From Candidatus Culexmicrobium profundum (GTDB lineage: Archaea > Thermoproteota > Methanomethylicia > Culexarchaeales > Culexmicrobiaceae), in assembly GCA_025061245.1 (NCBI GenBank), contig JANZKD010000102.1, positions 1-5,046 on the forward strand: DNA of 5,046 nt, in the 5' to 3' direction. The position numbers were made by a program, and so were the translations under genes. Below are positions 1-4,916 of the stretch, one piece after another. Each line of letters starts with the position of its first letter. Position 1 is the stretch's first letter. A model generated the notes under the pieces. That model made no database searches. It worked only from the letters and a program-made list of their open reading frames with translations, and was not told the DNA's origin.

Positions 1-630
1 TTATACATGAAATAGAATCTCAAAAACGATGCTCTAATTGTCTTCTATTTGATTTGAAGAGGAAGCCCTTGGTCATAAAACCTGATAATGAGAATAGGAT
101 TAAAGTGGTAGTTGTTACTGAAAGTCCTTGGAAGATTACTTGGGATATTGATTTGATTACTTCCATTACCAATATCCCAACATTCACTTATCTTTACTGT
201 CTGCTAAGTGGGGAATTTAGGCCAAAAGAGAAGGCAAATGTATATTGGACTCACATATGTAAGTGTCCCTTAAAGAATGTAGCTTCATCTATGAAGAAGA
301 GAGCAATAAGGTTCTGTAGTAAAACCTATCTTAAAGATGAAATTGAAACCGTTAATCCAAAGCTTATTGTTGCAGTGGGTGCGTCAGCTTTATCATTTTT
401 TGCGAAGGAAACAGGTGACAAACGGTTGAAAGGAGGTCTAAGAAAAGTTTTCCTAAACCAGTCCAATGGAATCTATAATGGAGTTAGGCTGGGGTTCAAC
501 CGTTTTCAGCTTGGCAATCGCACCACATCCAAGTAGAAGAAGCAGATTTTGGAACACTCCGCCGAAAGAGATGGTTAAGATCTTTAAAGAAGTAATAGAG
601 GGCATAAGGGAGAAAATTTTAGAAAAATAG
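1..630 (+). pseudogene. Family-4-like uracil-DNA glycosylase, 5' partial, one frameshift
   Basis: The reading frame is open from the left edge (first full codon at 3), so the true start lies outside the window; the TTG at 54 is internal. A family-4 glycosylase removes uracil from DNA and carries a 4Fe-4S cluster. All four expected cysteines are visible: C-x2-C encoded at 30-41 (KRCSNC), one at 264 (CKCP) and one at 315, giving the family spacing of about 17. The core strand block VNPKLIVAVGASALSFF (near 351-401) matches the family well. The frame then fails: it stops at 534-536, while the expected HPS motif (APHPSRRSRFW, His codon at 526) continues in the +1 frame to a stop at 628-630. Removing one G from the GGGG at 491-494 joins the halves as VRLGSTVFSLAIAPHPS. 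The first active-site motif reads TESPW where typical members have GE-x-PG; the Glu and Pro are kept. Either a recent pseudogene or a sequence error. Confidence 0.72.
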
Positions 631-761
631 AAAGATACCCAGAGAAAAAGCATTATAGAATCTTATTGCAAACTATATACTACTTCTACTACGCTATAAT
701 TGTTCAATCAACCAGAAACAATAAGTATGTAAATCTGGACCATTTGAAGTGATAATTAATT

Positions 762-956
762 TTATTTATTCTTCATGCTATCTTGAAGTTTATTAAATAT
801 TTCTACAACTTTTTGCTCCCCATACTCATCAAGTAGCTTCCATAAACGTCTTATTATTTCTTTTCTTAACTTTGCCTTCTCCTTATATTCTTTTATTGCT
901 TCTGCTTTTAATGATCCAAGTAGTACTTCTCTTTTCTTATTAAGAGATTTAGGGTA
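762..956 (-). pseudogene. Start-less C-terminal fragment of a highly charged helical protein
   Basis: About 64 codons are open on the minus strand, from just after a TAA (957-959) to a TAA at 762-764. No ATG, GTG or TTG lies in the upstream part; the only ATG is five codons before the end. The peptide is rich in Lys, Glu and Arg (for example KAEAIKEYKEKAKLRKEIIR and LWKLLDEYGEQKVVEIFNKL) and should form one or two long helices, perhaps a coiled coil. Codon use looks protein-like. It lies on the same strand as, and downstream of, the nuclease-like gene, separated by about 110 bp with stops in all three frames. I do not recognise the family. It is most likely the decayed tail of a longer gene; it could also be a chance open frame. 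Confidence 0.35.
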
Positions 957-1066
957 TTACGTAGTCAGAGATTAGATTTCAGTTTTGGAATGATTTTGAC
1001 TAGTATGGATCAAAATGGGAGAGCTTCAATCTACTTGTTTGTTAGAATTACTTTAATTAAATTACT
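957..1066. other. Intergenic stretch, no supported gene
   Basis: All three minus-strand frames contain stops. A peptide-like run (ILVKIIPKLKSNL) is readable on the minus strand around 965-1010, but it is bounded by stops and cannot be joined to either neighbour by a single change. Nothing else is supported. Confidence 0.4.
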
Positions 1067-1486
1067 CTATGCATAATCGATGAAATTGCAATTATCTATC
1101 CCAACTAGTGCAATTTTATGTTTCCTATATAATTTGCATATATGCGGATGTGGATCAACACCTCTATAAACAAAAGCAACCCAACATTCAAATGCATGAT
1201 CAAATTTAATGAACTCTCTTTCATACTCTTTGATATATAAAATTTGACCAAGAGCAGTTAATAACTGTCTAGTGCTACCTTCCCTTGAAATCTTTGTGAC
1301 TTCGACAAAAATTAATCTAGGCTTTGCTTCACCACTATACTTAACTTCCTCTTCTGATGGTATTTCAAATAAGAGATCAACTTTCCTAATACCTAAATTA
1401 AAGTTGAATGCTTTAAATTTAATTCCAGGAATGTTTTTTAGAAAACACTTTCTTATTATTTCTAAATCGTCTAATTCACTTCGCAT
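1067..1486 (-). CDS. Small PD-(D/E)XK-nuclease-like protein
   Basis: An intact frame of 139 residues with an ATG start at 1486. The order of elements suits the restriction-endonuclease-like (PD-(D/E)XK) fold: an N-terminal helix (residues 6-18), a beta hairpin reaching Asp37 in RKVDLLFEIP, a core strand with Glu62 in RLIFVEVTK, then a helix with STRQLLTALGQILYIKEY (71-88), where Gln74 and Gln81 resemble the glutamines often seen after the catalytic strand. C-terminal strands include CWVAFVYRGV and HKIALVGI. In the family, Asp and E-x-K bind the metal and cut DNA; here the third position is Thr64 and the next residue is Lys65, so the site is E-V-T-K. It may be inactive or have a shifted lysine. 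The length fits a bare nuclease domain with no added targeting domain. It stands alone on its strand, with a TATA box about 25-33 bp before the ATG. The fold is inferred from motifs only; the substrate is unknown. Confidence 0.62.
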   Translation of the reverse strand: MRSELDDLEIIRKCFLKNIPGIKFKAFNFNLGIRKVDLLFEIPSEEEVKYSGEAKPRLIFVEVTKISREGSTRQLLTALGQILYIKEYEREFIKFDHAFECWVAFVYRGVDPHPHICKLYRKHKIALVGIDNCNFIDYA

Positions 1487-1861
1487 AAAACATCATGAAA
1501 AATTAATGAATTTTTAAATTTTATAGCTTTTGTTCTTATGGAGTTAACTTTAGATCGTCTAGCTTGATTCTTAATATTCACTTCAGCATTAACTCTTTCA
1601 GCATACTTCTTCATATTTTGTTTCTAAAAGAGCAGGGGAGGAGCTTGGAGATGTTAAATTTGAGAGTTACCCATAAAGTTTCAAGATATATTATAGTTAT
1701 TTGACCTTGAATGTTTTAGCTTCAATTATAATTGTTTCAACATTTATCCAATTATATTAGGGAAAATCTAGCAAAGTTACAATCACTCTAAGGATTGTTG
1801 ATTATGGTGAGATTAGTCATATGGGTTTTGTCCAAAGCCAGTTTACATAGCTAAAGAATTG
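1487..1861. other. 375-bp stretch between divergent genes, no convincing gene
   Basis: This gap separates the nuclease-like gene (-) from the winged-helix gene (+). Beyond the TATA box above it holds only short frames. One is a minus-strand ATG frame of 47 codons (1471-1614, basic, beginning MKKYAERVNAEV) that overlaps the nuclease start and lacks a ribosome site. Another is a plus-strand frame of 16 codons (1804-1854). A+T runs such as AATTATATTA (1749-1758) could be promoter elements for the winged-helix gene, but the spacing is not decisive. I see no repeat or RNA gene here. Confidence 0.4.
1511..1519 (-). promoter_or_regulatory. Archaeal TATA box for the nuclease-like gene
   Basis: On the minus strand the sequence reads ATTTAAAAA, inside a longer A+T run CTATAAAATTTAAAAA (1511-1526). 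It lies 25-33 bp before the ATG at 1486, the distance expected when transcription begins at or next to the start codon. No Shine-Dalgarno sequence precedes the ATG, which also fits a leaderless mRNA. Confidence 0.5.
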
Positions 1862-2137
1862 ATGTGCAGTGAATTTTCAAGGGAGTTGTTGAAGGCAATT
1901 TATGGATTAGATTTTGATGAAAATAAATTAGACTTCATATTAGCTTGTAGATGTGATGGATATTATTCGAAAAATCCAAGTAGGAGAAGAAAAGTTTACT
2001 TGAAGGAAATATGCTATGAGTTGAAAGCACCGCCAAAAATAGTACTTAAAATTCTAGTTGAGATGTATAACCAAGGATTATTAAAGCTAAGCTACTCGAT
2101 GAAACATAGAGATCACGTTGTATTTTCAGTTAAATAA
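1862..2137 (+). CDS. Small winged-helix DNA-binding protein
   Basis: A frame of 91 residues from the ATG at 1862; a TTG directly before it (1859) is an alternative. The frame is open back to 1817 (reading GFCPKPVYIAKEL) but has no start codon there, so the N-terminus is uncertain or trimmed. The predicted order is that of a winged helix-turn-helix: helices at 4-14 and 20-31, a helix KEICYEL (48-54), a turn at KAPP, a recognition helix KIVLKILVEMYNQGLL (59-74), and a two-stranded wing from KLSYSM to VVFSVK (75-91). The basic NPSRRRK loop (38-44) could touch DNA. It probably acts as a transcription factor of MarR/ArsR-like build, without the extra dimerisation or ligand domain of larger members. 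No Shine-Dalgarno site or clear TATA box precedes it. Its target is unknown; regulating a neighbour or itself is a guess. Confidence 0.6.
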   Translation: MCSEFSRELLKAIYGLDFDENKLDFILACRCDGYYSKNPSRRRKVYLKEICYELKAPPKIVLKILVEMYNQGLLKLSYSMKHRDHVVFSVK

Positions 2138-2233
2138 TTTGTCCTATTTCAGCTAGGAAACTGAGAAATTAATAAATTGTGGCGTTAAGTGTAATCATAC
2201 AGCGAGCCATTATGCTCTCTAATATCGTTAGTG

Positions 2234-2539
2234 TTATTGTCGTAACTCTCTTGGTAGTTTGTAGAGAGGTTCTCCTAACCCTGAATGTTGATATCTATGA
2301 ACAGGATCTATTTCAAATGCTGTTGAGAAATATACTCCCAAGCCCACCTTTAATAATGCCCATTCCTTAACCTTCTCAAATATCTCCTCATCTCCCTCAA
2401 AGATAAAAATCAAATAATGCTCATCCTTAGAATTAATTACATTAAATCGTCTTATCTTTAATTCCTTAAATAAAACTACGTAGTCATTGATCGAATGATG
2501 ATCAGTAGCTATTAACCAAACACAATAAACCCTCTTCAT
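2234..2539 (-). CDS. Conserved-looking protein of unknown function, possible ferredoxin-like fold
   Basis: An intact 101-residue frame with ATG at 2539 and TAA at 2234-2236, convergent with the winged-helix gene. I do not recognise a named family. The pattern of hydrophobic and charged stretches suggests beta-alpha-beta-beta-alpha-beta: strand RVYCVWLIA (3-11), helix SINDYVVLFKELKI, strands RRFNVIN and EHYLIFIF, acidic helix DEEIFEKVKEWALLKVG, strand GVYFSTAFEI, then a polar tail of about 20 residues. That order is typical of ferredoxin-like domains, used for oligomerisation, RNA binding or ligand sensing, but no catalytic motif is visible. There is no signal peptide or membrane segment. Upstream on the minus strand a weak TATA-like TTCTAATAAG lies about 25-34 bp before the ATG, compatible with a leaderless start. 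A hydrophobic frame on the opposite strand (2179-2370) is its antisense shadow. Confidence 0.6.
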   Translation of the reverse strand: MKRVYCVWLIATDHHSINDYVVLFKELKIRRFNVINSKDEHYLIFIFEGDEEIFEKVKEWALLKVGLGVYFSTAFEIDPVHRYQHSGLGEPLYKLPRELRQ

Positions 2540-2817
2540 ACTAAAGAATATACCCTGCCCCTCTTATTAGAAACTTGCTCGTCCTTAGCCTATTGCATTA
2601 AGCTTAAGATTCAACGTTGCATGCTTTGCTGTTTTCGGACAATCCATAGAAAATTGGTTTTGAGAAGAAATTCAACTGATTAGGGAGGTAAACCTATCAT
2701 TGGTTCAGGATACGAGGGTCATGAACAAGAGCTACTAGCAAATATAAATAGTAAAATCGTAGAGAATGACTAAGAGATTTTAAACTAGCAACATTTAAAA
2801 GTTATTGCACTGACCTC
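2540..2817. other. Intergenic stretch with a possible gene remnant
   Basis: There is no intact gene. A GGGAGGT (2683-2689) looks like a Shine-Dalgarno site, and the plus-strand frame behind it (2684-2773, including KPIIGSGYEGHEQELL) is protein-like but has no start codon and ends at a TAA (2771-2773). It may be a scrap of an older gene. The right end holds the promoter listed next. Confidence 0.3.
2791..2801 (+). promoter_or_regulatory. Archaeal TATA box for the decayed gene at 2818
   Basis: ACATTTAAAAG matches the archaeal TATA consensus, with its centre near 2797. A start site about 25 bp downstream falls at 2820-2823, on top of the ATGs at 2818 and 2827, as in leaderless genes. A very similar element, ACTTTAAAAGTT, recurs at 3065-3076. 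Confidence 0.45.
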
Positions 2818-3043
2818 ATGGAGTTAATGAGCATAAATAGAATTATACTAGATAGAGATAGAGATTCAGTGGAATTGAAAAATTATTGAAGAAAATGTTT
2901 ATAGAGGGAGTTTTCAGTGAAGAAGACATTGAAGAAATATTGTCATCAAACAGATGGCGATTTCTAAAAAGTGGAATAATCATAAAGTTGAGCTAAAAAT
3001 AAATGGATTTAAAATAGAGATTACAGCGTCGAAAAACTTTTAG
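2818..3043 (+). pseudogene. Decayed small gene of unknown function, two frameshifts
   Basis: Three overlapping frame pieces read as one protein of about 75 residues. The first begins at ATG 2818 (MELMSINRIILDRDRDSVEL) and stops near 2886. Adding one A to the run at 2878-2882 restores KKLLKKMFIEGVFSEEDIEE and continues in the next frame until a stop at 2994. A second one-base loss between about 2950 and 2980 leads into NHKVELKINGFKIEITASKN, ending at TAG 3041-3043. The middle is helical and acidic, the end is two beta strands. I do not recognise the family. A proper TATA box precedes the ATG, so the gene was probably once expressed. Single-base sequencing errors could also produce this picture. 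The last piece has its own ATG (2954) but only 29 codons. Confidence 0.42.
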
Positions 3044-3064
3044 AAAAATTGGTTTTATAAGTAA

Positions 3065-3076
3065 ACTTTAAAAGTT
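3065..3076 (+). promoter_or_regulatory. Promoter-like BRE/TATA sequence without an obvious gene
   Basis: GTAAACTTTAAAAGTT around 3061-3076 is a good match to an archaeal purine-rich BRE followed by a TATA box. A start near 3095 would run into a start-less open stretch (3061-3204, including PLEALSLTTANYIKIIGEVE), whose frame ends just after the next small gene begins. It may be the promoter of a lost or decayed gene. Confidence 0.3.
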
Positions 3077-3171
3077 CATTCTTCAAATTCTTCTTAATTG
3101 TAAACTACATTTTAATTAGACCTCTAGAAGCATTAAGTTTAACTACTGCAAATTATATTAAAATAATCGGA

Positions 3172-3176
3172 GAGGT
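3172..3176 (+). promoter_or_regulatory. Shine-Dalgarno site for the small frame at 3185
   Basis: GAGGT, part of GGAGAGGT (3169-3176), lies 8 nt before the ATG at 3185. This spacing supports that ATG as a former translation start. Confidence 0.4.
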
Positions 3177-3184
3177 AGAAGCAA

Positions 3185-3354
3185 ATGAAGTTCAAATTAA
3201 ACATTAAAAATACATATATAAGAGATGCAATATGGTTTCTAGCATTCCGTAAACATAAGAAAAAACCGAAGAAATAAAAGACTATTCAGCTTATTTACTC
3301 ATGAAATTCACGAGTAAACACCCAAGTTGTTCCCAATGTCTCGATGATAAGTAA
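3185..3354 (+). pseudogene. Small CxxC-containing gene broken by a frameshift
   Basis: The ATG at 3185 follows a Shine-Dalgarno site and opens a 30-codon frame (including NTYIRDAIWFLAFRKHKKK) that stops at 3275-3277. Adding one A to the A6 run at 3260-3265 lets it continue as TEEIKDYSAYLLMKFTSKH and then PSCSQCLDDK, to a TAA at 3352-3354, about 56 residues in all. The ending TSK-H-x2-CSQC resembles half of a zinc ribbon, and a similar phrase occurs near the C-terminus of TnpB/OrfB transposases, but no other TnpB signature is present. I therefore do not assign it to a family. The palindrome at 3294-3318 lies inside this frame and the next palindrome covers its stop codon. It is either a decayed gene or an intact one hidden by a sequence error. 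Confidence 0.35.
3294..3318. repeat. 25-bp quasi-palindrome with TTTACTC/GAGTAAA arms
   Basis: The arms pair at 11 of 12 positions around a single central A (3306). The 7-bp outer arms TTTACTC and GAGTAAA are followed by one A/C mismatch and TGAA/TTCA inner arms. It could be an operator for a dimeric regulator, or a hairpin-forming end of a small mobile element. It has no poly-T tail, so a terminator is unlikely. Confidence 0.55.
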
Positions 3355-3363
3355 AATTTACTT
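3349..3363. repeat. 15-bp perfect palindrome AAGTAAA-A-TTTACTT
   Basis: Two 7-bp arms around one base, with no mismatch. The arm is the same RAGTAAA word as in the palindrome 30 bp upstream, giving four copies of this word in 70 bp. The centres are 50 bp apart (3306 and 3356), roughly five helical turns, so both would face the same side of the DNA. Confidence 0.5.
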
Positions 3364-3406
3364 GAGGTATTAAGTTAAATAACCCAGCATAGAGGTCTTT
3401 TTAAAG

Positions 3407-3523
3407 CATTATAGTTGAAGATTTCAGTTTAGAATACAATTGCTCCATAACCAAAATAGTGCTGGTGAGCTTGAACCTGCGGTAATCTGGTCTTCGATGG
3501 TATGTGTTTTTAAAACTATAATG
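3407..3523. repeat. 10-bp inverted repeat flanking about 100 bp
   Basis: CATTATAGTT (3407-3416) and AACTATAATG (3514-3523) are exact inverted copies. AACTATA is also repeated directly at 3514-3520 and 3524-3530. The enclosed DNA is less A+T rich than its surroundings and holds no intact frame in either direction. There is no matching target-site duplication, so a mobile-element origin is only possible. Confidence 0.3.
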
Positions 3524-3589
3524 AACTATAAGCCTCTTGTGTTATTGATTGTTTAGAAATTAAATATTATTTGTTAGTTTATTTATATT

Positions 3590-3595
3590 GGGAGG
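3590..3595 (+). promoter_or_regulatory. Shine-Dalgarno-like GGGAGG before TTG 3601
   Basis: GGGAGG lies 5 nt before the TTG at 3601, where the readable part of the ATPase remnant begins. It could be a real ribosome site for a shortened gene. However, an ATPase starting here would lack a P-loop, and the same 11-mer ATTGGGAGGCT occurs again inside the gene at 3974-3984, so this may be chance. Confidence 0.3.
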
Positions 3596-3600
3596 CTTAA

Positions 3601-4425
3601 TTGTTGCTTCTTCTGTGTGATAAAGCTTGTATAGATTGTCCTTTTAATTTTGTTTGTGATTTAGTTGGTAGGAGTGATGTTGAATTTCTGCTTGACTAGG
3701 TTATAGATGTTGAGGATTTGGAGTCAATTATATTGATTTACCTAGACTAGTTCCAATGATTTTTCTTGAAAATAGAGTTTTCATTAATTTTTAGATGAAT
3801 TTGATGTTAGAGCTGTTATCGTTCCTTTTACTGATCTTTTGAGTGGAGTTACAGTTATTGAGGCTGGAGAAATAGCTGATGTACATAAACCACTCCTATT
3901 AGGGCTCCTAGCACTTTCAGCTTTCTACTATCGAAAGTTTTCTGGGCCGGCAATTAATCCCGAATTAATTGTGATTGGGAGGCTCATCAAGTAGCATTCA
4001 ATCCAACAACCAAAGACATAGCAGGACAACTAAATATTACTGAAAGCGCATTCGATAAAATGGCTACTGAATCAGCTGGATACAATCAATTTCTAGTTTT
4101 TATTGCACAGCATCCATCAACACTAAGCAATGGTGTTTTGAAGAATCTTGGTTTAATTGTGGTATTCAAGTTAATTACTGAAAATAGGTTTCATAGAGAT
4201 ATTTAATTAGTGAAGGACATGATATGTATAGGGGCTGATAGAGCATTCATTAAAGTTTCACGCTTCATAACTAGGTTGCCTATAGGCTGGTCTATTATCC
4301 GTAAATGTAGGTCATATGAATTATTTGAGTAAGAGCCAGTCATTTTAAAATGGGACTTTAAAGATGTAGAATCTTCACATTTAATTTACTTTATCTTCAA
4401 ATTAGAGAACCATTCTTTAGAATAA
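3601..4425 (+). pseudogene. Decayed HerA/VirB4-like ATPase, C-terminal half
   Basis: Several frame pieces line up as one protein of about 270 residues. First comes a Cys cluster C-x3-C-x2-C-x6-C (codons at 3616-3657, CDKACIDCPFNFVC), then DLPRLVPMIFLENRVF (3735-3782), then DEFDVRAVIVPFTDLLSG and VTVIEAGEIADVHKPLLLGL (3794-3907). A Walker B-like IVIGEAHQVAFNP follows if one G is added at 3977-3979, then a long stretch with FLVFIAQHPSTLSNGVLKNL (4090-4149) that matches the sensor block (TQ-x-PS) of HerA/VirB4-type pumps, and a C-terminal RLPIGWSI segment. Known relatives use ATP to move DNA in repair, conjugation or defence. Breaks: TAG 3697-3699; frame changes near 3727-3733, at the T5 run 3788-3792 and at 3977-3979; TAA 4204-4206 and TAA 4330-4332. 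No P-loop is visible upstream, and the usual Walker B Asp reads as Gly. It cannot be functional as read. Confidence 0.6.
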
Positions 4426-4514
4426 TATTTCATAGATAATTTATTGTATGAATGAGAGGAATACAAATCTATTTAAATCAGCTCATTTTTTAGTTTGAGA
4501 TTGCAATGTGAAGT

Positions 4515-4916
4515 TTAGAATGCTAATAGTATTGTGGGTGCTTCATCAACTTCTTCTATGTCTTTGTCTGTTGTTATTATGGTTGCTTTTAGCTGGTTTG
4601 CTAGTGCTATGAGATAGGAGTCTGCTAGTGATAGGATGTTGTAATGTTTTAGTTTGAGTTTGGCGGCTTTTAGGGTTAGGTTTTCATTTGGACTTATAAT
4701 GTTTATTGGACTGCTTCTAATTAAATTATGTTTAATTTGCGCGGAGTTCCATCCGAAGACTTTGGCATAATTGTATAGGAATTCAGCTACATTTACTTCA
4801 CACATATATGCTTCTGCTTTACCCATGTAGATTTCATCAACATACTTCTTAGCTTCCCTATGTCCAGCGAAGTATAATGCCAGAACTCCAGCGTCAAAGA
4901 CATTTTTCCTTTTCAA
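4515..4916 (-). CDS. vapC: VapC-type PIN-domain ribonuclease toxin
   Basis: An intact PIN-domain protein. VapC toxins are Mg-dependent RNases that cut tRNA or rRNA and are held inactive by the cognate VapB. I choose the TTG at 4916 because AGGAGG (4924-4929) sits 7 nt before it; this gives 133 residues starting MKRKNVFDAG, with the first catalytic Asp at residue 8 as is usual. The ATG at 4937 would add seven residues and place the Shine-Dalgarno site inside the gene. The four acidic residues are present (TTG numbering): Asp8 in VFDAGVLALYF, Glu45 in NVAEFLYNY, Asp99 in SLADSYLIALA and Asp117 in IITTDKDIEEV. The gene overlaps the end of vapB by 23 bp, so the two are probably translationally coupled and share a promoter outside the window. 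No damage is seen, unlike the genes to its left. The RNA target cannot be told from sequence. Confidence 0.88.
   Translation of the reverse strand: MKRKNVFDAGVLALYFAGHREAKKYVDEIYMGKAEAYMCEVNVAEFLYNYAKVFGWNSAQIKHNLIRSSPINIISPNENLTLKAAKLKLKHYNILSLADSYLIALANQLKATIITTDKDIEEVDEAPTILLAF

Larger units (their letters stand above)
3355..3600. other. Gene-free stretch before the ATPase remnant
   Basis: There is no intact frame. Two promoter-like T/A runs occur (CTTTTTAAAG near 3397-3406 and GTTTTTAAAAC near 3506-3516). Minus-strand frames give protein-like but start-less pieces (for example one ending QVQAHQHYFGYGAIVF). Apart from the repeats listed separately I see nothing supportable. The missing N-terminal half of the ATPase, including its P-loop, cannot be found here. 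Confidence 0.35.

Noticed and set aside
453..653. Minus-strand hydrophobic frame opposite the end of the glycosylase gene
   Set aside because: It lies antisense to the conserved glycosylase codons on both sides of the frameshift and shows no family features.
1272..1517. Plus-strand 81-codon frame opposite the nuclease-like gene
   Set aside because: Antisense shadow; the minus-strand frame has the motifs, the ATG and the promoter.
1471..1614. Minus-strand 47-codon ATG frame, basic
   Set aside because: It overlaps the nuclease start in another frame, contains that gene's TATA box and lacks a ribosome site.
2179..2370. Plus-strand 63-codon hydrophobic frame that could be read as a membrane protein
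   Set aside because: It overlaps the better minus-strand gene at 2234-2539, whose hydrophobic strands explain the antisense hydrophobicity.
3118..3398. 8-bp inverted repeat AGACCTCT (3118-3125) / AGAGGTCT (3391-3398)
   Set aside because: Too short over this distance to stand out from chance; no target-site duplication.
3430..3500. Possible tRNA T-arm (minus-strand GGTTCAAGC)
   Set aside because: The flanking 5-base arms do not pair and no acceptor or anticodon stem can be drawn.
3401..3548. Minus-strand start-less frames, including a Lys/Arg-rich piece and one ending QVQAHQHYFGYGAIVF
   Set aside because: Three overlapping frames look protein-like at once, none has a start codon upstream, and I recognise none; not enough for a call.
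3697..3750. In-frame TAG codons in the ATPase gene as recoded (pyrrolysine) positions
   Set aside because: The same gene also has in-frame TAA codons and frameshifts, so plain decay is the simpler reading.
3587..3984. 11-bp direct repeat ATTGGGAGGCT at 3587-3597 and 3974-3984
   Set aside because: A few exact 11-mers are expected by chance in 5 kb, and the flanks do not match.
4480..4492. T6 run after the ATPase remnant as a terminator
   Set aside because: A single short T run in A+T-rich DNA without other support.
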